Assembly: GCF_016900355.1 (NCBI RefSeq)
Contig: NZ_JACJKA010000022.1
Coordinates: 1-59,405 of the forward strand
Reading direction: 5' to 3'
DNA length: 59,405 bases
Source of the DNA: Bacteroides mediterraneensis
GTDB taxonomy: Bacteria; Bacteroidota; Bacteroidia; Bacteroidales; Bacteroidaceae
Position 1 is the first letter of the stretch. Every line of letters starts with the position of its first letter. Positions 9,943 to 19,574 of the stretch are shown here, piece by piece. A program made the translations under genes and the position numbers. The notes under the pieces were generated by a model, which had not been told where the DNA came from, did no database searches, and saw only the letters and a program-made list of their open reading frames with translations.

Positions 9943-10767
9943 ATGAAATATTTACTGTTGGTTTTGTGTGGTTTGTTCTCAACCGCATTTTCGGTGCAGG
10001 CTCAGTCGTATAATGAAATAGTTGAGCAGGCGATGGATTGTGTGAAGAAAGACAGTCTGGTTCAGGCGGAACAACTTTTCCAGAAGGCATTGAAACTTGA
10101 ACCGAACAATGCGCGGAATGCCTTGTTGTTTTCCAATCTGGGAACTGTTCAGAAACGATTGGGTAAGACCGAGGAGGCGATAGAGTCGTATACATTAGCT
10201 TTGAACATCATTCCTTATTCTACCACAATGTTGCTGAATCGGGCTGCACTCTACCTGGAGAAGAATCTGACCCAGAAAGCCTACTTGGATTATTGCAATG
10301 TGATTGACCTTTTGCCGAAAAACAAGGAGGCCCGTTTGTTCAGGGCTTATATTTATATGCAACGTCGTGAATATAAGGAAGCCCGTGTAGATTATAACGT
10401 CGTGTTGGAGCAGGATGTGAAGAATAAGACGGCTCGCATCGGTATCGTTATGCTGGATGAAAAGGAAGGACGTTTTCAGTCGGCAATGGATGCCATGAAC
10501 CGTTTGGTAACCGATTTCCCCAAAGATGCGGCAATATTGAAGATGCGGGCCAATATGGAATGGGAACACGGACAATTGGACGCAGCTTTGTATGATTTAG
10601 ACGAAGTACTGAAACTGGATGACCAGGATGCAATGTCTTATCTGATGAAAGGAGACATTTATTTGGAACAAAAAAAGAAGGACGATGCACGTGAGGCATA
10701 CGAGAAAGCAATTGATTTGGGAATCTCACGTGCCGAATTGATGGAAAAATTAAAACAATGTAAATGA
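9943..10767 (+). CDS. secreted TPR-repeat protein
   Basis: A 274-residue protein with a clear signal peptide (hydrophobic residues 3-16, ending SVQAQS) followed by about six tetratricopeptide repeats. Recognisable repeat cores include AEQLFQKALKLEPNN, EEAIESYTLALNIIP and DAREAYEKAIDLG. Such proteins act as scaffolds in the periplasm or outer membrane of Bacteroidetes; no specific partner can be named. A weak promoter (TTTG 9892-9895, TAccTTcG 9912-9919) precedes it. It may be followed by a separate transcript, since the next gene has its own good promoter. Confidence 0.85.
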   Translation: MKYLLLVLCGLFSTAFSVQAQSYNEIVEQAMDCVKKDSLVQAEQLFQKALKLEPNNARNALLFSNLGTVQKRLGKTEEAIESYTLALNIIPYSTTMLLNRAALYLEKNLTQKAYLDYCNVIDLLPKNKEARLFRAYIYMQRREYKEARVDYNVVLEQDVKNKTARIGIVMLDEKEGRFQSAMDAMNRLVTDFPKDAAILKMRANMEWEHGQLDAALYDLDEVLKLDDQDAMSYLMKGDIYLEQKKKDDAREAYEKAIDLGISRAELMEKLKQCK

Positions 10768-10792
10768 CTTTCTAAAAATATATTCGTTTTTG

Positions 10793-10825
10793 TTTGTACT
10801 TTTTAAAAAGTTTTTGCTATCTTTG
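10793..10825 (+). promoter_or_regulatory. promoter for the anchored protein at 10843
   Basis: TTTG at 10793-10796 and TAtcTTTG at 10818-10825 are separated by 21 bases, matching the Bacteroidetes promoter. The transcript start would be almost at the ATG at 10843, so the leader is very short. Confidence 0.7.
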
Positions 10826-10842
10826 CGTGAAATCGTATAGTA

Positions 10843-11979
10843 ATGCAAATTCGTTCGGTCATAAAATTGGGTGTGGTGCTTTCCGTGGTACTGTTTTGTA
10901 TCGGGATTGCCTTTTATGGTTTTGCCCGTCTGAGTATGGCCGATAAGGAAAATCAGGTAGATGTGTTCGAATTTGTCCCTCAAGATTGTGCAGGTGTGCT
11001 TGAAACAGACAATATTGATAAGTTTATGCATGCCTTCTCTCAGATGGCCTATTCTTCCCAGTTGGATACACTTCATCGGTCGGGTTTGATTAATGATATA
11101 TTGTCTGACCTAAATGAGTTTTCATCTATTTCCGCCCATGGCTTGTCGTATCAAATGCATTATGTGGTGATAAGTTTTCATCAGCCACATACCCCAATGG
11201 ATGTCGTTGCTTATTTCCGGATGGGAAAAGAGGGAAAACGTCAATTGATTGAAGCTATCCAGAATCGCTTTGGAGTAGATTTTTCTCCGAAGAAAGAATT
11301 TTATCGTGGGAAAAAAATTGAAATATATCCTTTAACCCCTAAAAAGTATTTGTCAGTCTGTACGACCGAGGGGTTGGTGGTGGTAAGTTATCAGAAGAAG
11401 CTGATAGAACAGGTCATTGATGCCGTAAAGGACAATAAATCGCTTCGTGAAGATACTGTTTTTGCGTCTATACATCATCCTCAAGCTACAGATTTCATTA
11501 CCATTTACGGACGTACAGCATCGGTCCCTTTGTTAGGAAAAGAAACTTGTCATAGTTGGAGCGAATATGATATTCATCTCAATAGTGAGGTATTTTATTT
11601 GAGCGGTCAGATGTATGGAGCGGAAGGTTGCCAGCAGCGTACGATAGAAGGCCTACGGGCGATACCAATGGTTGCTGAACCTGATAGTTTGCTGGTCGTG
11701 TCGGGACGTGAAAAGGTTGATTCATGTGTGGCGGCGATTGCATCTTCTCCATCCCATTCTTTATTTGACGAATGCGTCTCTAATTTGTCGCGCGATGCTT
11801 CTTACATTATGGTGACTGATATGGAGAAAGTAATGGAATCGCCAGAAAAGTATTCTTCTTATCTTCCGCCATTTATGATTCGGCATGCCGATTTGTTCCG
11901 TCCCTTTATTTTGTCTTTGCAATTGACAAAAGTCGATAATCGTTTGTCACATATCTTTGTATTCACCTATAAGGAGTAA
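10843..11979 (+). CDS. membrane-anchored protein of unknown function
   Basis: A 378-residue protein with one N-terminal membrane segment (about residues 8-28) and a large extracytoplasmic part. I recognise a general resemblance to Bacteroidetes proteins of the DUF3352 type (segments such as DVFEFVPQDCAGVLE and the internal repeat of alpha/beta units), but this is tentative. No catalytic motif is visible. It ends eight bases from the convergent MFS gene, with no terminator between them. Confidence 0.6.
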   Translation: MQIRSVIKLGVVLSVVLFCIGIAFYGFARLSMADKENQVDVFEFVPQDCAGVLETDNIDKFMHAFSQMAYSSQLDTLHRSGLINDILSDLNEFSSISAHGLSYQMHYVVISFHQPHTPMDVVAYFRMGKEGKRQLIEAIQNRFGVDFSPKKEFYRGKKIEIYPLTPKKYLSVCTTEGLVVVSYQKKLIEQVIDAVKDNKSLREDTVFASIHHPQATDFITIYGRTASVPLLGKETCHSWSEYDIHLNSEVFYLSGQMYGAEGCQQRTIEGLRAIPMVAEPDSLLVVSGREKVDSCVAAIASSPSHSLFDECVSNLSRDASYIMVTDMEKVMESPEKYSSYLPPFMIRHADLFRPFILSLQLTKVDNRLSHIFVFTYKE

Positions 11980-11987
11980 GGATTCTT

Positions 11988-13187
11988 TCAGCGGAGTTTG
12001 TTTTGTTCGAAATGGGGACCTGCCTTCACATGGAAATAAAGCAGGGATACAACCGTGAGGGAAGCTCCGAAAAGATAGGCCATCTTGAACGTAGCAATTT
12101 CTGCAATATAACCTCCTGTCAGCATACCGATTCCCAAACCGACATCCCATGAAGTTAAATAGGTACTTGTGGCCGTTCCTCGCTGGTTGTTGGGAGCCAG
12201 GTTAACAAACAAAGTGTTATAAGCTGGGAACATGGTACCGAATCCGATGCCCAGCAGTAATGAGATAAGAAAGAAAATGGTTGTCGTGATTTTCAAGTTC
12301 CATTCTACCAGCCATCCGCAGGCTGTCAAGGCGAAATAACAGGTACTGACCAGATACAAGCCTGCCGCAATGACCTTAGTCACCAAGCCTCGGTCTACCA
12401 GTCGGCCACTGAATAACCGGCTGACGGCCATTCCTACGGCCATGAGGGTGAAAAAGAAACCAGTTTCAGCGGTAATACCTATTTCTTGCGCATACATGGC
12501 TACATAGTTGGTGGTCATTCCATACGGGATGGAGAGTAACAGCAGGCTTAACCCGGCTGGAAGCCCTTTGATTAAGATGAACCGGTCAAGAGAAATGGGA
12601 GCTCGTTTTACGGGAGCTTTGTAGGGGGTACGTACGGTGCAGGCAGCAATGAAACCGATGACACATGAACCCAACGCATACGAGAAGATGGTGGTGTAGG
12701 AAGCCCCTCCACTGTGCAGGAACAAGCCGAACATCGGGCCTATGGACATGGCAATGTTGTTGGTCAGTCCGTAGTATCCTAATCCTTCACCTCGTCGGGA
12801 AGAAGGCATAATGTCGATGACAAGTGTATTCCCTCCTACGGTGACCATCCCGAAGGAGAATCCATGCACCACACGGAAAATGATAAACAAAGTCAGTACA
12901 GTGGCAGTCATGTATCCGGCAAATATCAAGGTAAAGATGAAGTAGGCCAGCAGGTACAAAGGTTTGCGGGCGAATGTATCCAATATATAACCGGAAAACG
13001 GACGGATGCACAAGGAAGAAACCGTATAGCAGGAAAGAATGATTCCGATGGTGGTATGTGACGTGTGGAATACCTCCGACAAATAAAAGGGAAGAATCGG
13101 AGTGAGTAACCAGAAACCGAAATAAAGCAGAAAATTGGCTGCCAGAATGGCACAAAAACTCGGAGTGACCAGCTTGTCTTTTGGCAT
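11988..13187 (-). CDS. MFS transporter
   Basis: A 399-residue integral membrane protein with about 12 hydrophobic segments. The loop between segments 2 and 3 (IRPFSGYILDTFARKPLY) has the MFS signature shape, as does SRLFSGRLVDRG in the second half. It is probably a proton-driven efflux or uptake carrier; the substrate is unknown. It lies downstream of pheS on the same strand, separated by a 124-base gap that contains a perfect 14-bp inverted repeat. Confidence 0.85.
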   Translation of the reverse strand: MPKDKLVTPSFCAILAANFLLYFGFWLLTPILPFYLSEVFHTSHTTIGIILSCYTVSSLCIRPFSGYILDTFARKPLYLLAYFIFTLIFAGYMTATVLTLFIIFRVVHGFSFGMVTVGGNTLVIDIMPSSRRGEGLGYYGLTNNIAMSIGPMFGLFLHSGGASYTTIFSYALGSCVIGFIAACTVRTPYKAPVKRAPISLDRFILIKGLPAGLSLLLLSIPYGMTTNYVAMYAQEIGITAETGFFFTLMAVGMAVSRLFSGRLVDRGLVTKVIAAGLYLVSTCYFALTACGWLVEWNLKITTTIFFLISLLLGIGFGTMFPAYNTLFVNLAPNNQRGTATSTYLTSWDVGLGIGMLTGGYIAEIATFKMAYLFGASLTVVSLLYFHVKAGPHFEQNKLR

Positions 13188-13222
13188 ATTCGGGGAAGGA
13201 AAAGTGTGATATATATAAGATA

Positions 13223-13285
13223 AACACGGATTACACGAGATGTTAGCAGGAAATCCTCCTTTTTACTCCCGGTGTAATCCGTGTT
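13223..13285. repeat. intergenic inverted repeat with 14-bp arms
   Basis: AACACGGATTACAC (13223-13236) is repeated as its exact reverse complement at 13272-13285, around a 35-base loop. There is no T-run, so it is not a standard terminator. Repeats built on CACGGATTACAC are familiar to me from intergenic regions of Bacteroides genomes, so this may be one copy of a dispersed family. Confidence 0.7.
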
Positions 13286-13310
13286 CTTATGAAAAAGCGT
13301 TTATTCGGAA

Positions 13311-14330
13311 TCAGTTGGCTGATTCAAATTCTTCCAAGAAACGAGTATCATTCTCGGAGAACATACGCAAGTCTTTTACTTTGTATTTCAGGTTCGTGAT
13401 ACGTTCTACTCCCATACCGAAAGCATAACCCGTATATACTTTGCTGTCAATGCCGTTGGCTTCCAGCACAGCCGGGTCTACCATTCCGCATCCCAGAATT
13501 TCTACCCATCCGGTATATTTACAGAACGGACAGCCCTCACCGCCGCAGATGTCGCAGCTGATATCCATTTCGGCACTGGGTTCAGTGAACGGGAAGTATG
13601 ACGGACGCAAACGGATTTTTGTATCCGGTCCAAACATTTCCTGTGCAAACTGCAGCAGCACTTGTTTCAGGTCGGTAAAAGACACGTTCTTGTCGACATA
13701 CAGACCTTCTACCTGATGGAAGAAGCAGTGTGCACGGTAGCTGATAGCCTCGTTACGGTATACACGTCCCGGGCAGATAACACGGATAGGAGGTTGAGAA
13801 ACTTCCATCACGCGGCTCTGTACAGAAGAAGTGTGTGTACGGAGAATGATGTCAGGGTGAGTCTCAATGAAGAACGTATCCTGCATGTCGCGTGCCGGAT
13901 GGTCTGCGGGGAAATTCATAGAAGAGAACACATGCCAGTCGTCTTCTACTTCCGGTCCGTCGGCAATGGTAAAGCCCATGCGGCCGAAGATATCGATGAT
14001 TTCGTTGCGCACAATTGTCAGCGGATGGCGTGTACCCAGTTTAATCGGATAAGCCGTACGAGTCAAGTCCAGTTCAGCCGCACTGTTGTCTTGATTTTCG
14101 AATGTTTCTTTCAAGGCGGCAATGCGTTCTTGTGCCAGGTTCTTCAACTCGTTCAATTTCATACCTACTTCTTTTTTCTGTTCAGCAGGTACGTTACGGA
14201 AGTCAGCCATCAGTGCGTTGATGGCACCTTTCTTGCTCAGGTATTTGATGCGTAAAGCCTCCAGTTCTTCTGGATTCTGCGCTGTGAGTCCTTTTACTTC
14301 CTGAAGCAACTGTTCTATTTTTGCTAACAT
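13311..14330 (-). CDS. pheS: phenylalanine-tRNA ligase, alpha subunit
   Basis: Catalytic subunit of the heterotetrameric phenylalanyl-tRNA synthetase. The 339-residue length is standard. It has an N-terminal coiled coil (about residues 1-90), then class II motifs: RVYRNEAISYRAHCFFHQVEG (motif 2 region) and FGMGVERITNLKY (motif 3). The beta subunit gene pheT is not in the window and must lie elsewhere, as often in Bacteroidetes. A consensus -7 box (TAccTTTG, minus strand) lies at 14357-14364. No T-box or Phe leader peptide was seen upstream. Confidence 0.97.
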   Translation of the reverse strand: MLAKIEQLLQEVKGLTAQNPEELEALRIKYLSKKGAINALMADFRNVPAEQKKEVGMKLNELKNLAQERIAALKETFENQDNSAAELDLTRTAYPIKLGTRHPLTIVRNEIIDIFGRMGFTIADGPEVEDDWHVFSSMNFPADHPARDMQDTFFIETHPDIILRTHTSSVQSRVMEVSQPPIRVICPGRVYRNEAISYRAHCFFHQVEGLYVDKNVSFTDLKQVLLQFAQEMFGPDTKIRLRPSYFPFTEPSAEMDISCDICGGEGCPFCKYTGWVEILGCGMVDPAVLEANGIDSKVYTGYAFGMGVERITNLKYKVKDLRMFSENDTRFLEEFESAN

Positions 14331-14356
14331 ATCTCTTCGTTAATTATTTTTGTTTG

Positions 14357-14364
14357 CAAAGGTA
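14357..14364 (-). promoter_or_regulatory. -7 box of the pheS promoter
   Basis: On the minus strand this reads TAccTTTG, the Bacteroidetes -7 consensus, 27 bases before the pheS start. A -33 box at the right distance is not clear. Confidence 0.55.
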
Positions 14365-14476
14365 AGGATTTAAACTGAAAAATTCGGTTTTTCCTCCAAC
14401 AAAAAAGAAAACTCTTGTTTCTTGGATAATGATAAGAAAAAAAAGGTAATTTTGCGGCAATATTTGAGGAAACCAA

Positions 14477-15334
14477 ATGAAAAGACTAATCATTGGATGC
14501 TGTTTGCTGATGCTGATGGTATCGTGTGGCGGTGGAAAGAAAAAAACAGATCCGTTCGCTGCCTTGACTGAACAAATTGATTCTATAAAAGTACATCCGG
14601 ATTCCCTTCAGGATTCCACTGTGGTAGTAGAGGAAGAAATCCCTGCTGCGGCAGACGAAAGTTTTGCAGATTTCTTTTATAATTTTGCTTCCGATGCGAA
14701 GTTCCAGCTGTCGCGGGTGGTATTCCCATTTTCCGAATATAAAGGGAAACAAGTGACCCGTATTCAAAAAGCGGATTGGAAGTTTGATCCTTTGTTCAGT
14801 CGTGAACCGGCTTACACCGTTCTTTTCGACAAGGAAGAAGACATGGAGATAGAAAAGGATACCAGCTTGCATAGTGTGCAGGTGGATTGGATTTTCCTGA
14901 CAGACCGCAGGGTCAAGCGTTATTATTTTCAGCGGAAAAAGGATTCCTGGTTCCTGGAAGCCATTAATGTGGAAAAGTTGCCCGACGAAGAAGACGGGAA
15001 GGAAGATTTCTATACATTCTACGAACGTTTCTCACGTGATTCTGTGTTCCAGCAGGAGCGTTTGCGCAATCCGCTGAAGTTTGTGACGGCTGATCCGGAA
15101 GATGAATTCCAGATTCTGGAAACAACACTGGAGCAGGGACAATGGTTTGCTTTCCGTCCTCCAATGATGAAGGGGCGTATGACCAATGTGCATTATGGTC
15201 AGCCGGAAAATATACGTTCCGATTATAAAGTAGTGGAATTTAAAGGATTTGGTAACGGTTTCAGTAATACGCTGTATTTTGAACGCTATGGAGGCGTATG
15301 GAAACTGATGCGATTTGAAGATTTGAGCGATTGA
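14477..15334 (+). CDS. DUF4348-like lipoprotein
   Basis: A 285-residue protein with a lipoprotein signal peptide (lipobox LMVSC, Cys17, followed by GGGKKK), then an acidic linker and a globular domain. It resembles DUF4348 proteins of Bacteroides; the function is unknown. The 3' end overlaps a possible TTG start of murB and lies five bases from the murB ATG, so the genes form an operon with murB and the metallo-hydrolase, hinting at an envelope role. Confidence 0.75.
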   Translation: MKRLIIGCCLLMLMVSCGGGKKKTDPFAALTEQIDSIKVHPDSLQDSTVVVEEEIPAAADESFADFFYNFASDAKFQLSRVVFPFSEYKGKQVTRIQKADWKFDPLFSREPAYTVLFDKEEDMEIEKDTSLHSVQVDWIFLTDRRVKRYYFQRKKDSWFLEAINVEKLPDEEDGKEDFYTFYERFSRDSVFQQERLRNPLKFVTADPEDEFQILETTLEQGQWFAFRPPMMKGRMTNVHYGQPENIRSDYKVVEFKGFGNGFSNTLYFERYGGVWKLMRFEDLSD

Positions 15335-15339
15335 CGGAT

Positions 15340-16365
15340 ATGAAAGATTTTACAAATTATTCCTTGCTTCCTTATAATACGTTCGGAATGGATGTAAAGG
15401 CAGCTCGTTTCGTGGAATATGAGTCAGTGGATGAACTGCAGGGCTTCTTGATCGGACGACAGGAGAAGGATGCCCCTCTTTTGCATGTGGGAAGAGGAAG
15501 CAACCTATTATTTGTGTCTGATTATCCGGGAACGGTCTTGCATTCTGGTATTAAAGGCATACAGGTAGTGCAGGACACAGAAGAGTTTGTCGACCTGCGT
15601 GTCGGAGCTGGAGAAGTTTGGGACAACTTGGTAGACTATACCGTGCGTAAAGGCTGGTATGGGGCGGAGAATTTGTCGTTGATTCCCGGTGAAGTGGGGG
15701 CTTCTGCGGTCCAAAACATCGGAGCTTACGGCGTGGAAGCAAAAGATTTGATTGTCGCTGTGGAAACGGTGGCAGTAGAGACCGGTGCATTACGGGTCTT
15801 TACGAACGAGGAATGCCATTATGCGTATCGCGAAAGCATTTTCAAGAAAGAACTAAAAGGGAAATACATTGTGACGTATGTCACGTATCGTTTGCAGAAA
15901 AAACCGGTTTATCATCTGGATTATGGCAATATCCGTTCGGAATTGCAGAAAGAGGGGGGAGAGCTCTCGTTAACCGGTCTTCGTCAAATCATTATACATA
16001 TTCGGGAAGCCAAGCTTCCCGATCCGGAAAAGATAGGAAATGCCGGCAGTTTCTTTATGAATCCCATTGTACCGGTACAGCAGTTTGAAGAGTTGCTGAA
16101 GATGTATCCGGAAATGCCCCACTATAAAGTGGATGAGGCGAGGGTGAAAATTCCGGCCGGATGGATGATAGACCGTTGCGGTTGGAAAGGCAAGCATCTG
16201 GGAAGAGCTGGAGTGCACGACAAGCAGGCCTTGGTATTGGTGAATTTAGGAGGTGCCACTGGGGCAGAGGTCGTGCGGCTGGCTGAGGCCATTGTCCGTT
16301 CGGTGAAAGAGAAATTTGGCATCACAATATGTCCGGAGGTTAATTTTATTGGAGAAAAACAATGA
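15340..16365 (+). CDS. murB: UDP-N-acetylenolpyruvoylglucosamine reductase
   Basis: FAD enzyme that reduces UDP-GlcNAc-enolpyruvate to UDP-MurNAc, the second step of peptidoglycan precursor synthesis. The 341-residue length fits type I MurB (as in E. coli). Visible motifs are [18 protein letters not shown], the [19 protein letters not shown] segment that binds FAD and substrate, [10 protein letters not shown] with the catalytic serine, and ICPEVNFIG with the active-site Glu. The frame extends to a TTG at 15331, but the ATG at 15340, five bases after the previous stop, is preferred. Confidence 0.96.
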   Translation: MKDFTNYSLLPYNTFGMDVKAARFVEYESVDELQGFLIGRQEKDAPLLHVGRGSNLLFVSDYPGTVLHSGIKGIQVVQDTEEFVDLRVGAGEVWDNLVDYTVRKGWYGAENLSLIPGEVGASAVQNIGAYGVEAKDLIVAVETVAVETGALRVFTNEECHYAYRESIFKKELKGKYIVTYVTYRLQKKPVYHLDYGNIRSELQKEGGELSLTGLRQIIIHIREAKLPDPEKIGNAGSFFMNPIVPVQQFEELLKMYPEMPHYKVDEARVKIPAGWMIDRCGWKGKHLGRAGVHDKQALVLVNLGGATGAEVVRLAEAIVRSVKEKFGITICPEVNFIGEKQ

Positions 16366-17159
16366 AGGTCACGATATTAGGCAGTGGTACATCGACAGGC
16401 GTGCCGCAGGTGGGATGTACGTGTGAAGTGTGTACGAGTAAGGACCCGCATGACAAACGTTTGCGTTGTTCGGGACTGGTAGAAGTGAATGGCGTACGTA
16501 TCTTGATAGACTGTGGTCCGGATTTTCGGGAGCAGATGCTCCGGCTGGATGATTTCCGTCCGATTGACGGAGTGTTGATTACGCACGAGCATTATGACCA
16601 TGTGGGTGGCTTGGACGATTTGCGGCCTTTCTGTCGTTTCCGGGATGTGCCAGTGTATGCCGAAGAATATACGGCCACTCGTTTGAAGAATCGTATGCCT
16701 TATTGTTTTACTGAACATTTGTATCCTGGAGTGCCGCATATTCCTTTGCATTACATTGAAGATAAAGTACCGTTCACCGTATCGAACACGGAAGGAAATA
16801 AGGTGGAAATTATTCCTTTCCGGGTGATGCACGGACCGCTTCCCATCATGGGATTCCGTATCGGTCCGATGGCGTGGATAACCGACATGTTGCATATTCC
16901 GGAAGAAAGCTATGGCTGTCTGAAGAACTTGAAGTTGCTGGTGATGAATGCCTTGCGTATAGAATCTCATTGGACGCACCAGTCTTTGTCCGAAGCGTTG
17001 GACCAAACCCAGCGTATTCAAGCCGAAAAAACGTACTTCATTCATATGAGTCATCAGATTGGTTTACATGCAAAAGTACAGGAACAGTTGCCTGAAAATG
17101 TCTTTTTGGCATACGACGGCCTTCAGCTTACAGTGGATGAGAACGGTAAGATGAAGTGA
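16362..17159 (+). CDS. metallo-beta-lactamase fold hydrolase, PhnP-like
   Basis: A 265-residue protein with the binuclear metal motif [10 protein letters not shown] and later His residues ([27 protein letters not shown]). The N-terminus [15 protein letters not shown] and a Cys pair region resemble PhnP, a cyclic phosphodiesterase, and the related general MBL-fold family. The physiological substrate here is unknown; no phosphonate genes are nearby. The ATG overlaps the murB stop by four bases (ATGA), so the two are translationally coupled. Confidence 0.85.
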   Translation: MKVTILGSGTSTGVPQVGCTCEVCTSKDPHDKRLRCSGLVEVNGVRILIDCGPDFREQMLRLDDFRPIDGVLITHEHYDHVGGLDDLRPFCRFRDVPVYAEEYTATRLKNRMPYCFTEHLYPGVPHIPLHYIEDKVPFTVSNTEGNKVEIIPFRVMHGPLPIMGFRIGPMAWITDMLHIPEESYGCLKNLKLLVMNALRIESHWTHQSLSEALDQTQRIQAEKTYFIHMSHQIGLHAKVQEQLPENVFLAYDGLQLTVDENGKMK

Positions 17160-17209
17160 CTCATAAGATAAATTAATATACCTATAATGCTTTTTTATTG
17201 ATAAATCTG

Positions 17210-17217
17210 TATCTTTG
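17210..17217 (+). promoter_or_regulatory. -7 box of the glyS promoter
   Basis: TAtcTTTG matches the Bacteroidetes -7 consensus and lies 50 bases before glyS. The -33 region is not clear. No T-box structure was seen in the short leader. Confidence 0.5.
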
Positions 17218-17267
17218 TGCCCTATTAAGTAGATATTTAAGTAGAAAAAATCAAAATAATAGGAAAA

Positions 17268-18806
17268 ATGGCACAAGAAGACGTTTTCAAGAAACTTGTT
17301 TCACACTGTAAAGAATATGGTTTTGTATTTCCGTCAAGTGAAATTTATGATGGACTGGGTGCCGTATACGATTACGGTCAGAATGGTGTGGAACTGAAAA
17401 ACAATATCAAACAATACTGGTGGCAGAGCATGGTGCTGCTTCATGAAAACATTGTAGGTATCGATTCTGCAATCTTCATGCACCCTACTATTTGGAAGGC
17501 TTCTGGTCACGTAGACGCATTTAATGACCCGTTGATTGACAACCGTGATTCCAAGAAGCGCTATCGTGCCGATGTATTGATTGAAGATCAGATTGCCAAA
17601 TACGACGAAAAGATAAACAAGGAAGTAGCCAAGGCTGCCAAGAAATACGGGGATGCTTTCAATGAAGCTGAATTCCGCAGCACCAATCCGCGTGTATTGG
17701 AACATCAGGCCAAACGCGATGCCTTGCACGAACGTTATTCCAAGGCAATGAATGCCAACGACCTGGCTGAATTGCGTCAGATTATTTTGGATGAAGACAT
17801 TGTATGTCCGATTTCTGGTACAAAGAACTGGACAGAAGTTCGTCAGTTCAACCTGATGTTTACTACTGAAATGGGTTCTACTGCCGATGGTGCCATGAAG
17901 GTATATCTTCGTCCGGAAACCGCTCAGGGTATTTTCGTCAACTACCTGAACGTACAGAAGACAGGACGTATGAAGATTCCGTTCGGTATTGCACAGATTG
18001 GTAAGGCTTTCCGTAACGAAATCGTAGCCCGTCAGTTCATTTTCCGTATGCGTGAATTTGAACAGATGGAAATGCAGTTCTTCGTAAAACCGGGTACTGA
18101 ACTCGAATGGTTCAAGAAATGGAAAGAAATCCGTTTGAAATGGCACAAGGCACTGGGCTTCGGCGATGACCACTATCGTTTCCATGACCACGAAAAACTG
18201 GCTCACTATGCCAATGCAGCTACTGATATTGAATTCCTGATGCCGTTCGGTTTCAAGGAAGTGGAAGGTATCCACTCTCGTACCAACTTCGACTTGAGCC
18301 AGCATGAAAAATTCTCTGGCAAGAGCATCAAGTATTTCGATCCGGAAATCAACGAAAGCTATACTCCGTATGTCATCGAAACTTCTATCGGTGTAGACCG
18401 TATGTTCCTGAGTGTGATGAGTGCCGCTTATCACGAAGAAAAGCTGGAAAACGGCGAAACTCGTGTCGTATTGAAATTGCCTGCAGCGTTGGCACCGGTG
18501 AAACTGGCTGTCATGCCGTTGGTCAAGAAAGACGGTCTGCCTGAAAAAGCTCGTGAAATTATCGATGACCTGAAATTCCATTTCAACTGCCAGTACGATG
18601 AAAAAGATTCTATCGGAAAGCGTTACCGCCGTCAGGATGCCATCGGTACCCCGTATTGTGTGACGGTCGACCATCAGACCTTGGAAGACAACTGCGTGAC
18701 ACTGCGTAACCGTGACACCATGGAACAGGTACGTGTGGCCATTGCAGATTTGAATAATATCATTGCAGACAAAGTCAGCATCACCAGCTTGCTGAAAACC
18801 CTGTAA
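17268..18806 (+). CDS. glyS: glycine-tRNA ligase, dimeric type
   Basis: Class II glycyl-tRNA synthetase of the single-chain homodimeric type (512 residues), unlike the alpha2beta2 form of E. coli. Motifs include FVFPSSEIYDGLGAVYDYG at the N-terminus, YLRPETAQGIFVNY, QIGKAFRNEI (motif 2), RMREFEQMEMQFF and ETSIGVDRMFL (motif 3). The C-terminal anticodon-binding domain covers about residues 400-510. It is followed 18 bases later by the FKBP gene, probably on the same transcript. Confidence 0.97.
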   Translation: MAQEDVFKKLVSHCKEYGFVFPSSEIYDGLGAVYDYGQNGVELKNNIKQYWWQSMVLLHENIVGIDSAIFMHPTIWKASGHVDAFNDPLIDNRDSKKRYRADVLIEDQIAKYDEKINKEVAKAAKKYGDAFNEAEFRSTNPRVLEHQAKRDALHERYSKAMNANDLAELRQIILDEDIVCPISGTKNWTEVRQFNLMFTTEMGSTADGAMKVYLRPETAQGIFVNYLNVQKTGRMKIPFGIAQIGKAFRNEIVARQFIFRMREFEQMEMQFFVKPGTELEWFKKWKEIRLKWHKALGFGDDHYRFHDHEKLAHYANAATDIEFLMPFGFKEVEGIHSRTNFDLSQHEKFSGKSIKYFDPEINESYTPYVIETSIGVDRMFLSVMSAAYHEEKLENGETRVVLKLPAALAPVKLAVMPLVKKDGLPEKAREIIDDLKFHFNCQYDEKDSIGKRYRRQDAIGTPYCVTVDHQTLEDNCVTLRNRDTMEQVRVAIADLNNIIADKVSITSLLKTL

Positions 18807-18824
18807 TCACAAATTAAACTTTAC

Positions 18825-19502
18825 ATGAACAAGAACCTGTTTTGGCTGATAGCCTTGTCGTTTGCCCTTTCTTTCGGATTTACATCGTGTGCGGAAGATA
18901 CCACTGTGGAAGATCCTTATGCGAATTGGGAAGTTCGTAATGACCGTTATTTGGATTCCATTGCGGACGTAGCTCGTACGCATCCAGGTGAATGGGAAAT
19001 CTATCGTAATTATAAGATTGCGGATGGAAGTACAACTCCAGGACTGGGAGGAGGAAGTTCTGTAGTGACCAACCCCTTTGAAACTCCGGCCAATGCCAAT
19101 GATTCGGTATATATGAAGATTCTGGAGCCGGGCACAGGAATTACTCCTTTGTTTACGGATAGTGTCAGTGTGTATTATCGTGGCAAGCTGATTAACGGAA
19201 CCGTATTCGACCAAAATTATACGGGAGATTTGGATGAAGAAATCCATGTACCTAGCCATCTGGCGATGCAGACCAAACGGACAGATGGACAATTGGTTGA
19301 TGGGTTAATTGTGGGTTGGATGACTGCTTTGCAGCACATGAAAGAAGGTCAGCGGGTGGAATTGTATATTCCGGCAGATTTGGCTTATGGAGAATCCTCT
19401 CAGTCTTCCATTCCAGCTAACTCCATGCTGATTTTCGATTTGAAGTTGGAAAAGGTGATTCATCCGAAAGGAATTGAAAACTACAGCCTGAAAGTGAAGT
19501 AA
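18825..19502 (+). CDS. FKBP-type peptidyl-prolyl isomerase lipoprotein
   Basis: A 225-residue lipoprotein (lipobox FGFTSC, Cys21) with an FKBP domain in the C-terminal half: SVSVYYRGKLINGTVFDQN, VDGLIVGWMTALQHMKEG, YIPADLAYG and IPANSMLIFDLKL. It probably helps folding of outer membrane or periplasmic proteins. It lies 18 bases after glyS and before a strong terminator. Confidence 0.92.
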   Translation: MNKNLFWLIALSFALSFGFTSCAEDTTVEDPYANWEVRNDRYLDSIADVARTHPGEWEIYRNYKIADGSTTPGLGGGSSVVTNPFETPANANDSVYMKILEPGTGITPLFTDSVSVYYRGKLINGTVFDQNYTGDLDEEIHVPSHLAMQTKRTDGQLVDGLIVGWMTALQHMKEGQRVELYIPADLAYGESSQSSIPANSMLIFDLKLEKVIHPKGIENYSLKVK

Positions 19503-19525
19503 TTTCAGTCAGTGAAATAAAAAAA

Positions 19526-19570
19526 TGCCATGAAGAAGGCTCCTGTGGGAGCGGGCTTCATGGCGTTTTT
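19526..19570 (+). terminator. terminator after the FKBP gene
   Basis: GCCATGAAG pairs with CTTCATGGC, with an inner GCTCC/GGAGC helix around a TGTG loop, followed by a run of five T. Because the minus strand is A-rich on the other side, it can also help end the convergent transglycosylase transcript. Confidence 0.88.
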
Positions 19571-19574
19571 GTTT

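Noticed and set aside
17161..17267. T-box leader before glyS
   Set aside because: No T-box sequence or specifier hairpin is visible and the leader is too short.
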